Under the pieces are notes generated by a model. The model had not been told where the DNA came from. It did no database searches and saw only the letters and a list, made by a program, of their open reading frames with translations. A stretch of 64,000 nt of DNA from Clostridia bacterium (GTDB taxonomy: Bacteria > Bacillota > Clostridia > Christensenellales > Borkfalkiaceae): positions 62,001 to 126,000 of the forward strand of contig JAGAOR010000015.1 of the NCBI GenBank assembly GCA_017623605.1, given 5' to 3'. Positions 24,458 to 32,134 of this stretch are shown here, piece by piece (position 1 is the first letter of the stretch; each line of letters begins with the position of its first letter). Made by a program: the position numbers and the translations under genes.

Positions 24458-26062
24458 ATGAAAAAGTTAAGTGCAAGAAAAAAAAGGTGGATAGAGCGTA
24501 CGGTCGCGAACGACAGAAGCTATAAAGCGTTTCTTTACGACCGTTTTTTTCTGTTTCTCTGTTTAGTATTGTTACAGCTCGTCGGGTTCGGGATTTTGTG
24601 TTATTTGCTCGTATATCATTCGAAAGCCGCGCTCGTGCTCCAAATCACGTTGTTTGTTTTAGAGCTTGCGATCGTGCTTTCGATTATCAATTATCACGAC
24701 CGCCCGTCTTCGAGGCTTAATTGGATCATTCTCATTTTAGTAGCGCCCGTATTCGGCGTACCCATGTACGTAATGAACGGTCGAGGTAGACCGACGAGGC
24801 GAATGAATAAAAAGATACACGCGGCGAAATCGGAGATTGCGAAAACCTTGGAGGAAACGTATGGAAAAACGGAAATTCCCGAGGTAAAAACGCGAGGGGA
24901 AGCGATTTCGCGGTATCTGACGGCTTTTGGGAATTACCCAGCTTTTAATAGTGGCACGGTGGAATATTATAAGAGTGGCGAAGAAATGTTTCCCGATATG
25001 CTCAAAGAGATTGGAAAGGCGGAGAAATTTATTCTCGTAGAATATTTCATCATTGCGCACGGCGTTATGTGGAGCGCGATAAGGAAAGCGCTTATCGCCA
25101 AAGCGATGCAGGGGGTGCAGATCCGTATTATTTACGACGATTTCGGGTGTATGATGACGTTGCCGCCACATTACGAGAAGTATCTGGAAAGCTTGCACGA
25201 AAATATTAAATGTATGACGTTCAACACCGTCGTGCCTCTTTTTGCGGTGCGTATGAACAATCGCGACCATAGAAAAATGCTGGTGATCGACGGCAAGGTG
25301 GCGTTCACGGGCGGGATTAACCTTGCGGACGAATATATCGCGCAAAAGCGACGCTTTGGGTATTGGAAGGATACGGGCTTGAAGCTCACGGGCGATTGCG
25401 TGCGCTCGTTTACGCAGATGTTTTTCTATCTTTGGAACGCGTTTAGAAAGGACGGAGAGGACGTTGGCGAATATTTATTGCCGCCGTCGAGCGAATGCGA
25501 ACGCGCAGACGATCCCGCTTTTTGCGTACAACCTTACGACGATTCCCCGCTTGATCGTTTGAGTACGGGGGAGGCAGTATACGTGGATATGATCAACCGC
25601 GCAACCAAATCCGTGTGGATATTTACGCCCTATTTAATTTTGGACGATATTTTACGCGCCTCCCTGTGCGGGGCGGCTATGCGTGGGGTGGACGTACGGA
25701 TCGTAACGCCGGGCGTGCCCGATAAGGCTATGATCTACCGTTTAACACGCGCGAATTATGCGCAGCTTATGAAAGCGGGTGTGCGTATTTATGAATATAC
25801 GCCTGGGTTTATCCACGCGAAAAGTATGCTTTGCGACGACGAATGTGCGGTGGTGGGTACGATCAACCTCGATTATCGGAGCTTGTATCATCACTTCGAA
25901 AACGCAGTGTATTTTTCGGGTTGTAGTGCGGTGTCCGATTTGAAGCGGGATTGCGAAGAAACGTTCGCCCTTTCCCGCGAATGTACGCCTGAAAACACCA
26001 AACGCAGTATGATTGGGCGGCTCGTAGATTCGGTGCTTCGCGTATTTGAAACGCTGTTATAA
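24458..26062 (+). CDS. Cardiolipin synthase (phospholipase D family)
   Basis: 534-residue ClsA-type enzyme that joins phosphatidylglycerol molecules to cardiolipin at the membrane. Two N-terminal membrane helices (about residues 28-75) precede two HKD motifs: HRKMLVIDGKVAFTGGINL and HAKSMLCDDECAVVGTINLD. The start at 24458 is chosen because the earlier in-frame codon lies in the promoter. No Shine-Dalgarno sequence is present. A zinc-ribbon gene follows 11 bp later. Confidence 0.93.
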   Translation: MKKLSARKKRWIERTVANDRSYKAFLYDRFFLFLCLVLLQLVGFGILCYLLVYHSKAALVLQITLFVLELAIVLSIINYHDRPSSRLNWIILILVAPVFGVPMYVMNGRGRPTRRMNKKIHAAKSEIAKTLEETYGKTEIPEVKTRGEAISRYLTAFGNYPAFNSGTVEYYKSGEEMFPDMLKEIGKAEKFILVEYFIIAHGVMWSAIRKALIAKAMQGVQIRIIYDDFGCMMTLPPHYEKYLESLHENIKCMTFNTVVPLFAVRMNNRDHRKMLVIDGKVAFTGGINLADEYIAQKRRFGYWKDTGLKLTGDCVRSFTQMFFYLWNAFRKDGEDVGEYLLPPSSECERADDPAFCVQPYDDSPLDRLSTGEAVYVDMINRATKSVWIFTPYLILDDILRASLCGAAMRGVDVRIVTPGVPDKAMIYRLTRANYAQLMKAGVRIYEYTPGFIHAKSMLCDDECAVVGTINLDYRSLYHHFENAVYFSGCSAVSDLKRDCEETFALSRECTPENTKRSMIGRLVDSVLRVFETLL

Positions 26063-26073
26063 GAGGTGGAATT

Positions 26074-26427
26074 ATGGAAAAACAAACGAGAAAAGAGAAA
26101 AAAGCGGAAGAGGCGCGCATTTTAGCGGAAATGAAAGCTGCCTTGGAGGAAGCGGAACGCGCGGAAAACGGGGCGAACGAAAGGAAAAACGAAAGGGAAA
26201 ACGAAACGCAAACCCCGCTGGAAGCTACGCCCGCGAAGCAGGAGCACGTATACCATTGTCGCAGATGCAAAACGGAAATGGTGAACGGGGTATGCCCCGC
26301 GTGCGGCTTTAAGATATACGTGCCTATGGACGCAAAAAAGCTGGGTAAGATTAAGCTCGTTCTAACGGCGGTGGGTATGGCGATCTTTATAGGAATTTTT
26401 TTATATCTTCAAATAAAAAACGGCTAA
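26074..26427 (+). CDS. Zinc-ribbon membrane-anchored hypothetical protein
   Basis: 117 residues, family not recognised. The N-terminal ~50 residues are highly charged and probably a coiled coil (KAEEARILAEMKAALEEAE). A zinc ribbon follows (CRRCKTEM...CPACGF, two CxxC pairs at about residues 62-76). A single C-terminal membrane helix (VLTAVGMAIFIGIFLYLQI) would leave the rest in the cytoplasm. RBS AGAGGTGG; probably cotranscribed with cardiolipin synthase. Confidence 0.7.
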   Translation: MEKQTRKEKKAEEARILAEMKAALEEAERAENGANERKNERENETQTPLEATPAKQEHVYHCRRCKTEMVNGVCPACGFKIYVPMDAKKLGKIKLVLTAVGMAIFIGIFLYLQIKNG

Positions 26428-26510
26428 AAGGACTCTTCTCTTAGGGGATTTTAGTTTAATACAAAAATATAGTGGGCTTTTTCCACAAAAGAATTTAGTA
26501 TTTAATGAAA

Positions 26511-26652
26511 TTTTTAGCTTGTCGCTAAAAGTGAAATACCTTTGGTGTGAAATTTTTGGTTTGCAAAAATGAAATAAAATAAATCCTTGCGAATTTCACA
26601 AATTCGCAAGGATTTATTTCATTGTCGCCTTTCCCTATGGGAAGAGCGACAA
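26511..26652. repeat. Cluster of three hairpins between convergent genes
   Basis: Within the 241-bp gene-free stretch: TTTTAGC-TTGTC-GCTAAAA (about 26512-26530); a 20-bp perfect stem with CAC loop (26577-26596 with 26600-26619, core CCTTGCGAA/TTCGCAAGG); and TTGTCGC/GCGACAA (26622-26652) with inner TTCCC/GGGAA. Short motifs recur (GTGAAAT, ATGAAAT, GAAATTTTT). The middle hairpin ends in TTTATTT and may terminate both neighbours. The whole looks like a small dispersed repeat. Confidence 0.6.
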
Positions 26653-26668
26653 AAGCCGTTTTTTGTTT

Positions 26669-27436
26669 TTAAGAAATATTTAACCTTATATTCTGCAAGG
26701 CGTTTTTTTCCAGACGAGATACTTGCGCTTGGCTGATCCCGACCTCTTCGGAAATCTCCGTTTGCGTTTTGCCCTCGAAATATCGCAAGAACAAAATGCG
26801 CTTTTCTCGCTCGCCTAATTTTTCGATCGCTTCGCCGAGCGCGACGTGTTCCGTCCAAATTTCGTCGGTGTTTTTTTCGTCGGCAAGCTGATCCATCAAA
26901 AGAAGCGCGTCGCCTGCCTTATTATATACCGGTTCGTATAACGATACGGGATCGGAGATCGCGTCGAGTGCGTAGACTACTTCCCGCTCCGCCACCTTTA
27001 ATGCCGCCGCGATTTTTGCGATCGTTGCTTCTTCGTCCCGCTCCTCGATCTCCTCGCGCGCTTTAAGCACTTTATACGCCATATCCCGAATGGAACGGGA
27101 AACGCGAAGCGAATTGCCGTCGCGAAGATACCGCTTGATTTCGCCTACGATCATAGGCACGGCGTAGGTGGAGAATTTTACGCCGAAGCTTTCGTCGAAG
27201 CCGTCGATCGCCTTAATCAGTCCTACGCACCCCGCTTGAAAAACGTCGTCTGCGCCTAAATTTTTAATGCGAAACCGCTTGACGAGCGAAAGTACTAAAC
27301 GCATATTCCCCACGATAAATTTCTCCCGTGCGGCTTTATCTCCCGCTTTGAGCTTTTTCATTAGCTCTTCGTTCTCTTTCGCCGTGAGCTTGGGTAGTCC
27401 CGAAGTGTCTACCCCGCAAATTTCTACTTTTTGCAT
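26669..27436 (-). CDS. sigG: RNA polymerase sporulation sigma factor SigG
   Basis: 255-residue sigma-70 family factor for late forespore genes. The N-terminus VEICGVDTSGLPKLT is diagnostic of sigma-G rather than sigma-F. Region 2 (DDVFQAGCVGLIKAIDGFD, FSTYAVPMIVGEIKR), region 3 and region 4 (EREKRILFLRYFEGKTQTEIS, GISQAQVSRLE) are complete. spoIIGA and sigE, usually upstream in Bacilli and Clostridia, are not here; on the other strand a YlmC/YmxH gene is adjacent. The ribosome binding site lies in a hairpin loop (27435-27458). Confidence 0.95.
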   Translation of the reverse strand: MQKVEICGVDTSGLPKLTAKENEELMKKLKAGDKAAREKFIVGNMRLVLSLVKRFRIKNLGADDVFQAGCVGLIKAIDGFDESFGVKFSTYAVPMIVGEIKRYLRDGNSLRVSRSIRDMAYKVLKAREEIEERDEEATIAKIAAALKVAEREVVYALDAISDPVSLYEPVYNKAGDALLLMDQLADEKNTDEIWTEHVALGEAIEKLGEREKRILFLRYFEGKTQTEISEEVGISQAQVSRLEKNALQNIRLNIS

Positions 27437-27458
27437 ATACCACCCTCCTTTGGTATGT
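27435..27458 (-). promoter_or_regulatory. Hairpin presenting the sigG ribosome binding site in its loop
   Basis: On the minus strand, ACATACCA pairs with TGGTATAT (8 bp including one G-U), leaving AAGGAGGG as the loop. The start codon ATG overlaps the 3' arm. A comparable leader stem-loop in B. subtilis spoIIIG limits its translation (recalled family knowledge). Confidence 0.6.
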
Positions 27459-27558
27459 AGAGAAAGGGAGGTGAGTTGAGTATGGGCAAGTGGGGAGAAT
27501 TTTATACGCGGAAACTTTTTCAGGCGTACGACATATATTGATAGAAAGGCGGTGTATT

Positions 27559-27873
27559 ATGGAATTGAGTTTTTCGCAGTTACGCACCAAAGAAGTCGTA
27601 AATACGCAAGACGGCAGAAAGCTTGGGCGGGTGTGCGATATAGTGCTTTGTTATCCTGAAAACAGGTGGATAGGGATCGTCGCGCCGAACGGCAGAGTGT
27701 TCGGCGCGAAGAAAAACGGCGTTTTTATTGATTTGAAAAATATCGTTAAAATCGGCGAGGACGTAATCCTCGTCAATATCGGCGCGGTCTGCAAGGGTGG
27801 CAAACGCCCGAACGGTTGCCCGCCTCCACCGCATCCGCATAACGAGCGTAGAAGCTACGAGGAATACGAATAA
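27559..27873 (+). CDS. YlmC/YmxH family sporulation protein (PRC-barrel)
   Basis: 104 residues from the ATG at 27559, preceded by AAAGGCGG. A single PRC-barrel-like domain: MELSFSQLRTKEVVN, DGRKLGRVCDIVL and a KKNGVFIDLKNIVKIGEDVILV segment, the YlmC/YmxH pattern. A Pro/His-rich tail follows (PPPPHPHNERR). Homologues occur in spore formers and are often linked to sporulation loci; exact role unknown. The upstream in-frame extension lacks family similarity. It is divergent from sigG. Confidence 0.8.
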   Translation: MELSFSQLRTKEVVNTQDGRKLGRVCDIVLCYPENRWIGIVAPNGRVFGAKKNGVFIDLKNIVKIGEDVILVNIGAVCKGGKRPNGCPPPPHPHNERRSYEEYE

Positions 27874-27964
27874 AGCGACGCGCGGGCGCACAAAGAAACG
27901 TTCCCGCGCGCCGCTTTATATTGCGTCGCCTTTCAAGGGAGGTGCAACGACGCGGCGGCAGGTT

Positions 27965-27994
27965 GCATATTTTTTGCGATAGGTGGCATATATT
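27965..27994 (+). promoter_or_regulatory. Sigma-E-like promoter before the LysM gene
   Basis: GCATATT, 15-bp spacer, CATATATT. This resembles the mother-cell sigma-E pattern (ATATT / CATACAnT). The motif CATATATTG also occurs at 27532-27540 before the ymxH-like gene. Confidence 0.45.
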
Positions 27995-28000
27995 GTATAT

Positions 28001-28282
28001 ATGTTACGGTTGGAACAAAAACGATTTTATCAGGTACGGGCGGGACAGACGTTAAAAGAGATTGCTTCCGCGTTCTGCGTTTCCGAATTTTTGCTTGCAA
28101 AATGCAACCGCTTGAAAGAGCCGCCCTTTGCGGGACAAATTCTTGTGATACCAAGTGAACGCGGGAACGCGTATACCGTCAAGGCAGGGGATACCAAAGT
28201 CTTACTCTGCGGGAGCGAGGAAAATTTTGAACGCAAAAACGGCACGGATATTTTATATCTTGGTATGCGCGTGATCTTGTAG
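28001..28282 (+). CDS. LysM-domain protein, probably sporulation-related
   Basis: 93 residues. Residues ~7-50 form one LysM repeat (FYQVRAGQTLKEIA...FAGQILVIP), a peptidoglycan-binding fold; residues ~55-93 look like a second, degenerate LysM (NAYTVKAGDT...LGMRVIL). No signal peptide, as in many spore-coat or cortex LysM proteins. The context (sigG, YmxH, candidate sigma-E promoter) suggests a spore role (inference). The AGGTGG upstream is 12 bases from the ATG, rather far. Confidence 0.65.
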   Translation: MLRLEQKRFYQVRAGQTLKEIASAFCVSEFLLAKCNRLKEPPFAGQILVIPSERGNAYTVKAGDTKVLLCGSEENFERKNGTDILYLGMRVIL

Positions 28283-28344
28283 AACACTTTCTTTCGTCGC
28301 GCCATATAATGTAATAAGTAATTACGACAATTAGGAGGTATACT

Positions 28345-29010
28345 ATGTCCTTTTATTCTAATTTTCAATCGGATAAATGCCCTTGCCAAATTACGGGCAA
28401 TCCGATCAATGGTTTGACGGAAAAAGTGTGTATTCAAGCGGAAAAGATTTTCGACGCCGCAATCAAGCAAACGCAGCTGGAAAATTATTCACTCACGCTT
28501 ACCGATCTTTCGCCTGAAAACCCTACATATCCTTTGACTTTTATCAGCGCGCGTTCTACCACCGCCCAAGCGACCGTTACGAATTTAAACGTCGATCGCC
28601 AAGCGGATAGGCATTGCGCCCGCGTTCAAGCTACTCTTTCCGTGCCCTTGGAAGTACTTTACACCGACGCAAACGGCGTGGAGGGTAGCGCGACTGCGAT
28701 CGTTTCGATCAATCAGGACGTACTTTTATACGTGCCCGCGCCCTCGATTATGCCCTTTACCGTGCAAGCGGTGGTGAGCGCCGTCGTACCCGAAGGTACG
28801 TTTAACCCCGATACGAACGGATTTATCGTTACGGTTTGTGTTACGGTGATCTTGAAGATTGCAATGTCCGTAGAAATTCTCGTGCCCTCGTACGGGTATT
28901 GCGCGATTCCGCCCGCACAAGACTATTCGCAGGAAATTTGCGCAGGATTCTTTGAATTGCCGTTATATCCGCAAGGGAGAAACGGGTGCCCCACGGGCGG
29001 GTGCAAATAA
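28345..29010 (+). CDS. Conserved hypothetical protein in the sporulation cluster
   Basis: 221 residues, not assigned to a named family. The N-terminus has CPCQITGNPINGL and a VCIQAEKIFDAAIKQ segment. The middle is strand-rich and Val/Thr-rich (ATVTNLNVD, VVSAVVPEG, FIVTVCVTVILKI). The C-terminus is Cys/Gly-rich (CPTGGCK). No signal peptide or membrane helix. AGGAGG lies ten bases before the ATG and CATATAATG lies upstream at 28303. A spore-coat-like role is possible from context only. Confidence 0.55.
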   Translation: MSFYSNFQSDKCPCQITGNPINGLTEKVCIQAEKIFDAAIKQTQLENYSLTLTDLSPENPTYPLTFISARSTTAQATVTNLNVDRQADRHCARVQATLSVPLEVLYTDANGVEGSATAIVSINQDVLLYVPAPSIMPFTVQAVVSAVVPEGTFNPDTNGFIVTVCVTVILKIAMSVEILVPSYGYCAIPPAQDYSQEICAGFFELPLYPQGRNGCPTGGCK

Positions 29011-29056
29011 GTGAAATGAAACGCGCGCGTTTCGTTGAGGAAATATTAAAAAAATT

Positions 29057-29089
29057 GCGCCCCGCGTGAGCGGGGCGCTTGCTTTTTTT
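29057..29089 (+). terminator. Terminator after the hypothetical gene
   Basis: Perfect 9-bp GC stem GCGCCCCGC/GCGGGGCGC with a GTGA loop, then TTGC and seven T. The TTGCTT is also the -35 of the next gene. Confidence 0.9.
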
Positions 29090-29107
29090 GGGGAAAAGCG
29101 CTATAAT
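29079..29107 (+). promoter_or_regulatory. Promoter of the metallophosphoesterase gene
   Basis: TTGCTT, 17-bp spacer, TATAAT. The -10 ends 6 bases before the ATG at 29114, so the mRNA should be leaderless. Confidence 0.75.
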
Positions 29108-29113
29108 AAGATT

Positions 29114-29809
29114 ATGAACGTTTACGCGATTAGCGATTTGCATCTTTCCGCCACCGCGGACAAGCCTATGGATATTTTTGGCGGGAATTGGGAAGGGCAT
29201 TTCGAAAAAATTAAATCCGATTGGCTTTCCACCGTGCAAGAGGACGACGTCGTGCTCATTTGCGGCGATATTAGTTGGGCAATGAAAATGGAGGACGCGC
29301 TCGTCGATTTACGTTCGCTTGCCGAGCTCCCTGGCAAAAAGGTGTTTATCCGCGGCAACCACGATTATTGGTGGAGCGGCATTACCCGTTTGCGCGAGGC
29401 TGCGCCCAACGATAGCTTTATCTTTTTGCAAACGGACGCCGTCAAGATCGGGCGGTTCGTGTTCGTCGGTTCGCGCGGTTGGACGTGCCCTGGTAGCCCC
29501 GATTTTACCGATCAAGATCAAAAGCTCTATCTTCGCGAAGCGGAGCGGTTTCGCCTTGCGTTTGCGGTGGCAGACAAGCTGTTTGAAGAGGGGGATCAAA
29601 AAATTGCGCTAGTGCATTATCCGCCCTTTTCTTTGAAAAATCAAAGCACCCTCTTTACGGAGCTTTTTGAGAAAAACGGTGTAAAAAAAGCTGTGTTCGG
29701 GCATATTCACGGCGCGGCGTATTTTCCTTTGAAAACGGAAAAAAACGAGATTGAATATTTCCTCACTTCTTGCGATAAGGTGGGTTTTAAGCTCGTTAAA
29801 ATATGTTAA
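29114..29809 (+). CDS. Metallophosphoesterase family protein
   Basis: 231-residue calcineurin-like phosphoesterase from the ATG at 29114. Metal-binding motifs in order: DLHLS (DxH), CGDISWA (GD), RGNHDYWW (GNHD), LVHYPPF and FGHIHGA (GH-x-H). The group includes YaaA/YmdB-like and UPF0046-like proteins; the substrate cannot be read from sequence. No Shine-Dalgarno site precedes it. It is followed by its own terminator, so it is independent of the pyr operon. Confidence 0.85.
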   Translation: MNVYAISDLHLSATADKPMDIFGGNWEGHFEKIKSDWLSTVQEDDVVLICGDISWAMKMEDALVDLRSLAELPGKKVFIRGNHDYWWSGITRLREAAPNDSFIFLQTDAVKIGRFVFVGSRGWTCPGSPDFTDQDQKLYLREAERFRLAFAVADKLFEEGDQKIALVHYPPFSLKNQSTLFTELFEKNGVKKAVFGHIHGAAYFPLKTEKNEIEYFLTSCDKVGFKLVKIC

Positions 29810-29838
29810 AATTTTCCGCTTATCGCGGGAAATTTTTT
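29809..29838 (+). terminator. Terminator of the metallophosphoesterase gene
   Basis: 11-bp stem AAATTTTCCGC/GCGGGAAATTT (one G-U) with a TTATC loop, then TTT. The first base of the stem is the last base of the stop codon. Confidence 0.75.
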
Positions 29839-29855
29839 ATAAGCGCGTTTTCTTC

Positions 29856-29884
29856 TTTACAAGTCGTAAAAAAAATGATATAAT
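29856..29884 (+). promoter_or_regulatory. Promoter of the pyr operon
   Basis: TTTACA, 17-bp spacer, TATAAT. The leader to pyrB is only ~33 nt, with no attenuator hairpins, so PyrR-type transcription attenuation is not evident before pyrB. Confidence 0.75.
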
Positions 29885-29924
29885 TATAAAGATAATTTGA
29901 CGAGAGCTAAATAGGAGAAATACC

Positions 29925-30854
29925 ATGCTCAAAAGAAAAGATTTGCTCGGCTTGATTGATCTTAATGCCGAGGAATTGACGGAGATCCTCGACGTGGCGG
30001 CGGATATGAAACGCCACCTCAAAGCAGGGGATAAAAATTTGCCCTATCTCAAAGGCAAAACCGCCACGATTCTCTTTTACGAGAACAGTACGCGGACGAG
30101 AACGAGCTTTGAGCTTGCCGCGAAATATTTGGGCGCGACGGTGATCAATATTGCCGCGGGTACGTCGTCGGTGGCAAAGGGCGAAACGCTCGTCGATACG
30201 GGCAAAACTCTCGACGCCCAGCTCAACGATTTCTTGATTATGCGCCACCCTATGGGCGGTGCGCCGTATCTGCTTGCCAAGGTGGCGAAAGCGGGCGTGT
30301 TGAACGCGGGCGACGGTATGAACGAACACCCCACGCAAGCACTCCTCGATATGCTTACGATGCGAGAAACGTTTGGAAAGCTCGACGGCTTAAAGGTCGC
30401 GATCGTGGGAGATATTAAACATTCGCGCGTGGCGAAGTCGAATTTGTTCGGTTTGAAAACAATGGGGGCGGAGGTGCGTATGTTTGCGCCTGAAACGCTG
30501 ATACCAAAAGGGATAGACAAGCTTGGAGCGAAGCTTTGCAAAACGAAAGAGGAAGCCCTCGACGGTGCAGACGTCGTTATGGGACTTCGTATTCAGCTTG
30601 AACGTCAACAGGCGGGGAATTTCCCCTCACTTAACGAATACGCCGCGTTTTACGGGGTGGACGGGAAATCCCTTAAATACGCAAATCCGAACGCGATCGT
30701 AATGCACCCCGGTCCTGTGAACCGCGGCGTGGAGCTGACGGGCAAGGTAATTGATCACGAAAAGAGTCGCATCGAAGAGCAGGTGTTTTCGGGGATTGCC
30801 GTGCGTATGGCGGCACTCAAACTTTTGAACGATTATAGAGAATATACGAAATAA
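29925..30854 (+). CDS. pyrB: Aspartate carbamoyltransferase catalytic subunit
   Basis: Second step of pyrimidine synthesis: carbamoyl phosphate plus aspartate to carbamoyl aspartate. 309 residues with the carbamoyl-phosphate loop STRTRTSFE, the HPTQALLDM motif and the ATCase-specific MHPGPVNRGVE, which separates it from ornithine carbamoyltransferase. RBS AGGAG. No pyrI regulatory subunit gene follows, as usual in Bacillota. First gene of pyrB-C-F-K-glycerate kinase-D-E. Confidence 0.96.
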   Translation: MLKRKDLLGLIDLNAEELTEILDVAADMKRHLKAGDKNLPYLKGKTATILFYENSTRTRTSFELAAKYLGATVINIAAGTSSVAKGETLVDTGKTLDAQLNDFLIMRHPMGGAPYLLAKVAKAGVLNAGDGMNEHPTQALLDMLTMRETFGKLDGLKVAIVGDIKHSRVAKSNLFGLKTMGAEVRMFAPETLIPKGIDKLGAKLCKTKEEALDGADVVMGLRIQLERQQAGNFPSLNEYAAFYGVDGKSLKYANPNAIVMHPGPVNRGVELTGKVIDHEKSRIEEQVFSGIAVRMAALKLLNDYREYTK

Positions 30855-30865
30855 GGAGAACGGAT

Positions 30866-32134
30866 ATGATTATCAGAAACGGCAATTTGGTTTTGCAAGA
30901 TAAAGTGGTGAAAGGCGATATTCTCGTAAAAAACGGAAAAATTGCTTCGATCGCGGAAAATATTCCCGCAAACGGCGACAAGGAAATCGACGCGGCGGGT
31001 AAATACGTGTTCCCCGGTTTCATTGATATGCACGTGCATTTGCGCGATCCGGGCTATGAATATAAAGAAGATATTGAAAGCGGCACGCGCGCTGCGGTTA
31101 AGGGTGGTTTTACGCAAATTTGCTGTATGCCCAACACTGATCCGATTGCCGATAATAAAGTGGTGATCAGCTATATAAAACACCGCGCGGCAGAGGTTGG
31201 CGCGTGCAAAGTACACCCGATCGGTGCGATCACCAAAGGCGAAAAGGGTGAACAGCTCGCCGAGATCGGTGAAATGAAAAAGGCGGGCGCGGTGGCGATC
31301 TCCGACGACGGCGTAACCGTGAAAAGCTCGCGGCTTATGCGCCTTGCTATGGAGTACGCAAGCGGTTTTGATATGAAATGCTTATGCCATTGCGAGGATA
31401 AAGAACTCGTGGACGGCGGCGTGGTGAACGAGGGATTAAGCTCCACGATCGCGGGCTTGAAAGGTAGCCTTAGAGCCGCGGAGGACATCATTATCGCGCG
31501 CGAGCTTGCGCTTGCCGAAAGCTTAAACGTGCCCGTGCACATTTGCCACGTTTCCACCCATAGCGGCGTTAGACTTATCCGCGACGCGAAACGCGCGGGC
31601 GTGAAAGTAACGGCGGAAACCTGCCCGCATTATTACGCGGTAACCGACGAGGTGATAAAGGGCTTCGACACCCGCACCAAGGTCAATCCTCCCATTCGTG
31701 AAGAAGTGGATAGGCAAGCGATTTTGGAGGGCTTGAAGGACGGTACGCTCGATTGTATCGTAACCGATCACGCGCCCCACCATATCAACGATAAAAACGT
31801 CGAATACAACCTCGCGGCGTTTGGGATTAGCGGTATTGAAACGTCGTTTGGGTTTGCCATTACGTATCTTTATAAAACGGGCGTTTTAAGTCTTCCCGAA
31901 ATTGCCGAAAAAATGTCTGCCGCACCTGCGCGTATTTTGGGTTTGCAGGGCGGTAAGATCGAAGTGGGTGGCGTTGCCGATCTCACGATCGCAGATCTCA
32001 ACGAAAAGTGGATCGTCGATCCCGCAAACTTCGTTTCCAAGGGCAAGAATAACCCGTTTGAGGGATATGAATTGTACGGAGCTGTCAAATACACGATTGT
32101 AGACGGTGAAATTAAATACGGAGAGAAGAAATGA
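30866..32134 (+). CDS. pyrC: Dihydroorotase
   Basis: Cyclises carbamoyl aspartate to dihydroorotate. 422-residue class I amidohydrolase: metal ligands in DMHVHLRDPG, the lysine region of EYKEDIESGTRAAVKGGF, HICHVSTHSG, and Asp in CIVTDHAPH. AAGGAG upstream, 11 bp after pyrB. It overlaps pyrF by 4 bp. Confidence 0.96.
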   Translation: MIIRNGNLVLQDKVVKGDILVKNGKIASIAENIPANGDKEIDAAGKYVFPGFIDMHVHLRDPGYEYKEDIESGTRAAVKGGFTQICCMPNTDPIADNKVVISYIKHRAAEVGACKVHPIGAITKGEKGEQLAEIGEMKKAGAVAISDDGVTVKSSRLMRLAMEYASGFDMKCLCHCEDKELVDGGVVNEGLSSTIAGLKGSLRAAEDIIIARELALAESLNVPVHICHVSTHSGVRLIRDAKRAGVKVTAETCPHYYAVTDEVIKGFDTRTKVNPPIREEVDRQAILEGLKDGTLDCIVTDHAPHHINDKNVEYNLAAFGISGIETSFGFAITYLYKTGVLSLPEIAEKMSAAPARILGLQGGKIEVGGVADLTIADLNEKWIVDPANFVSKGKNNPFEGYELYGAVKYTIVDGEIKYGEKK

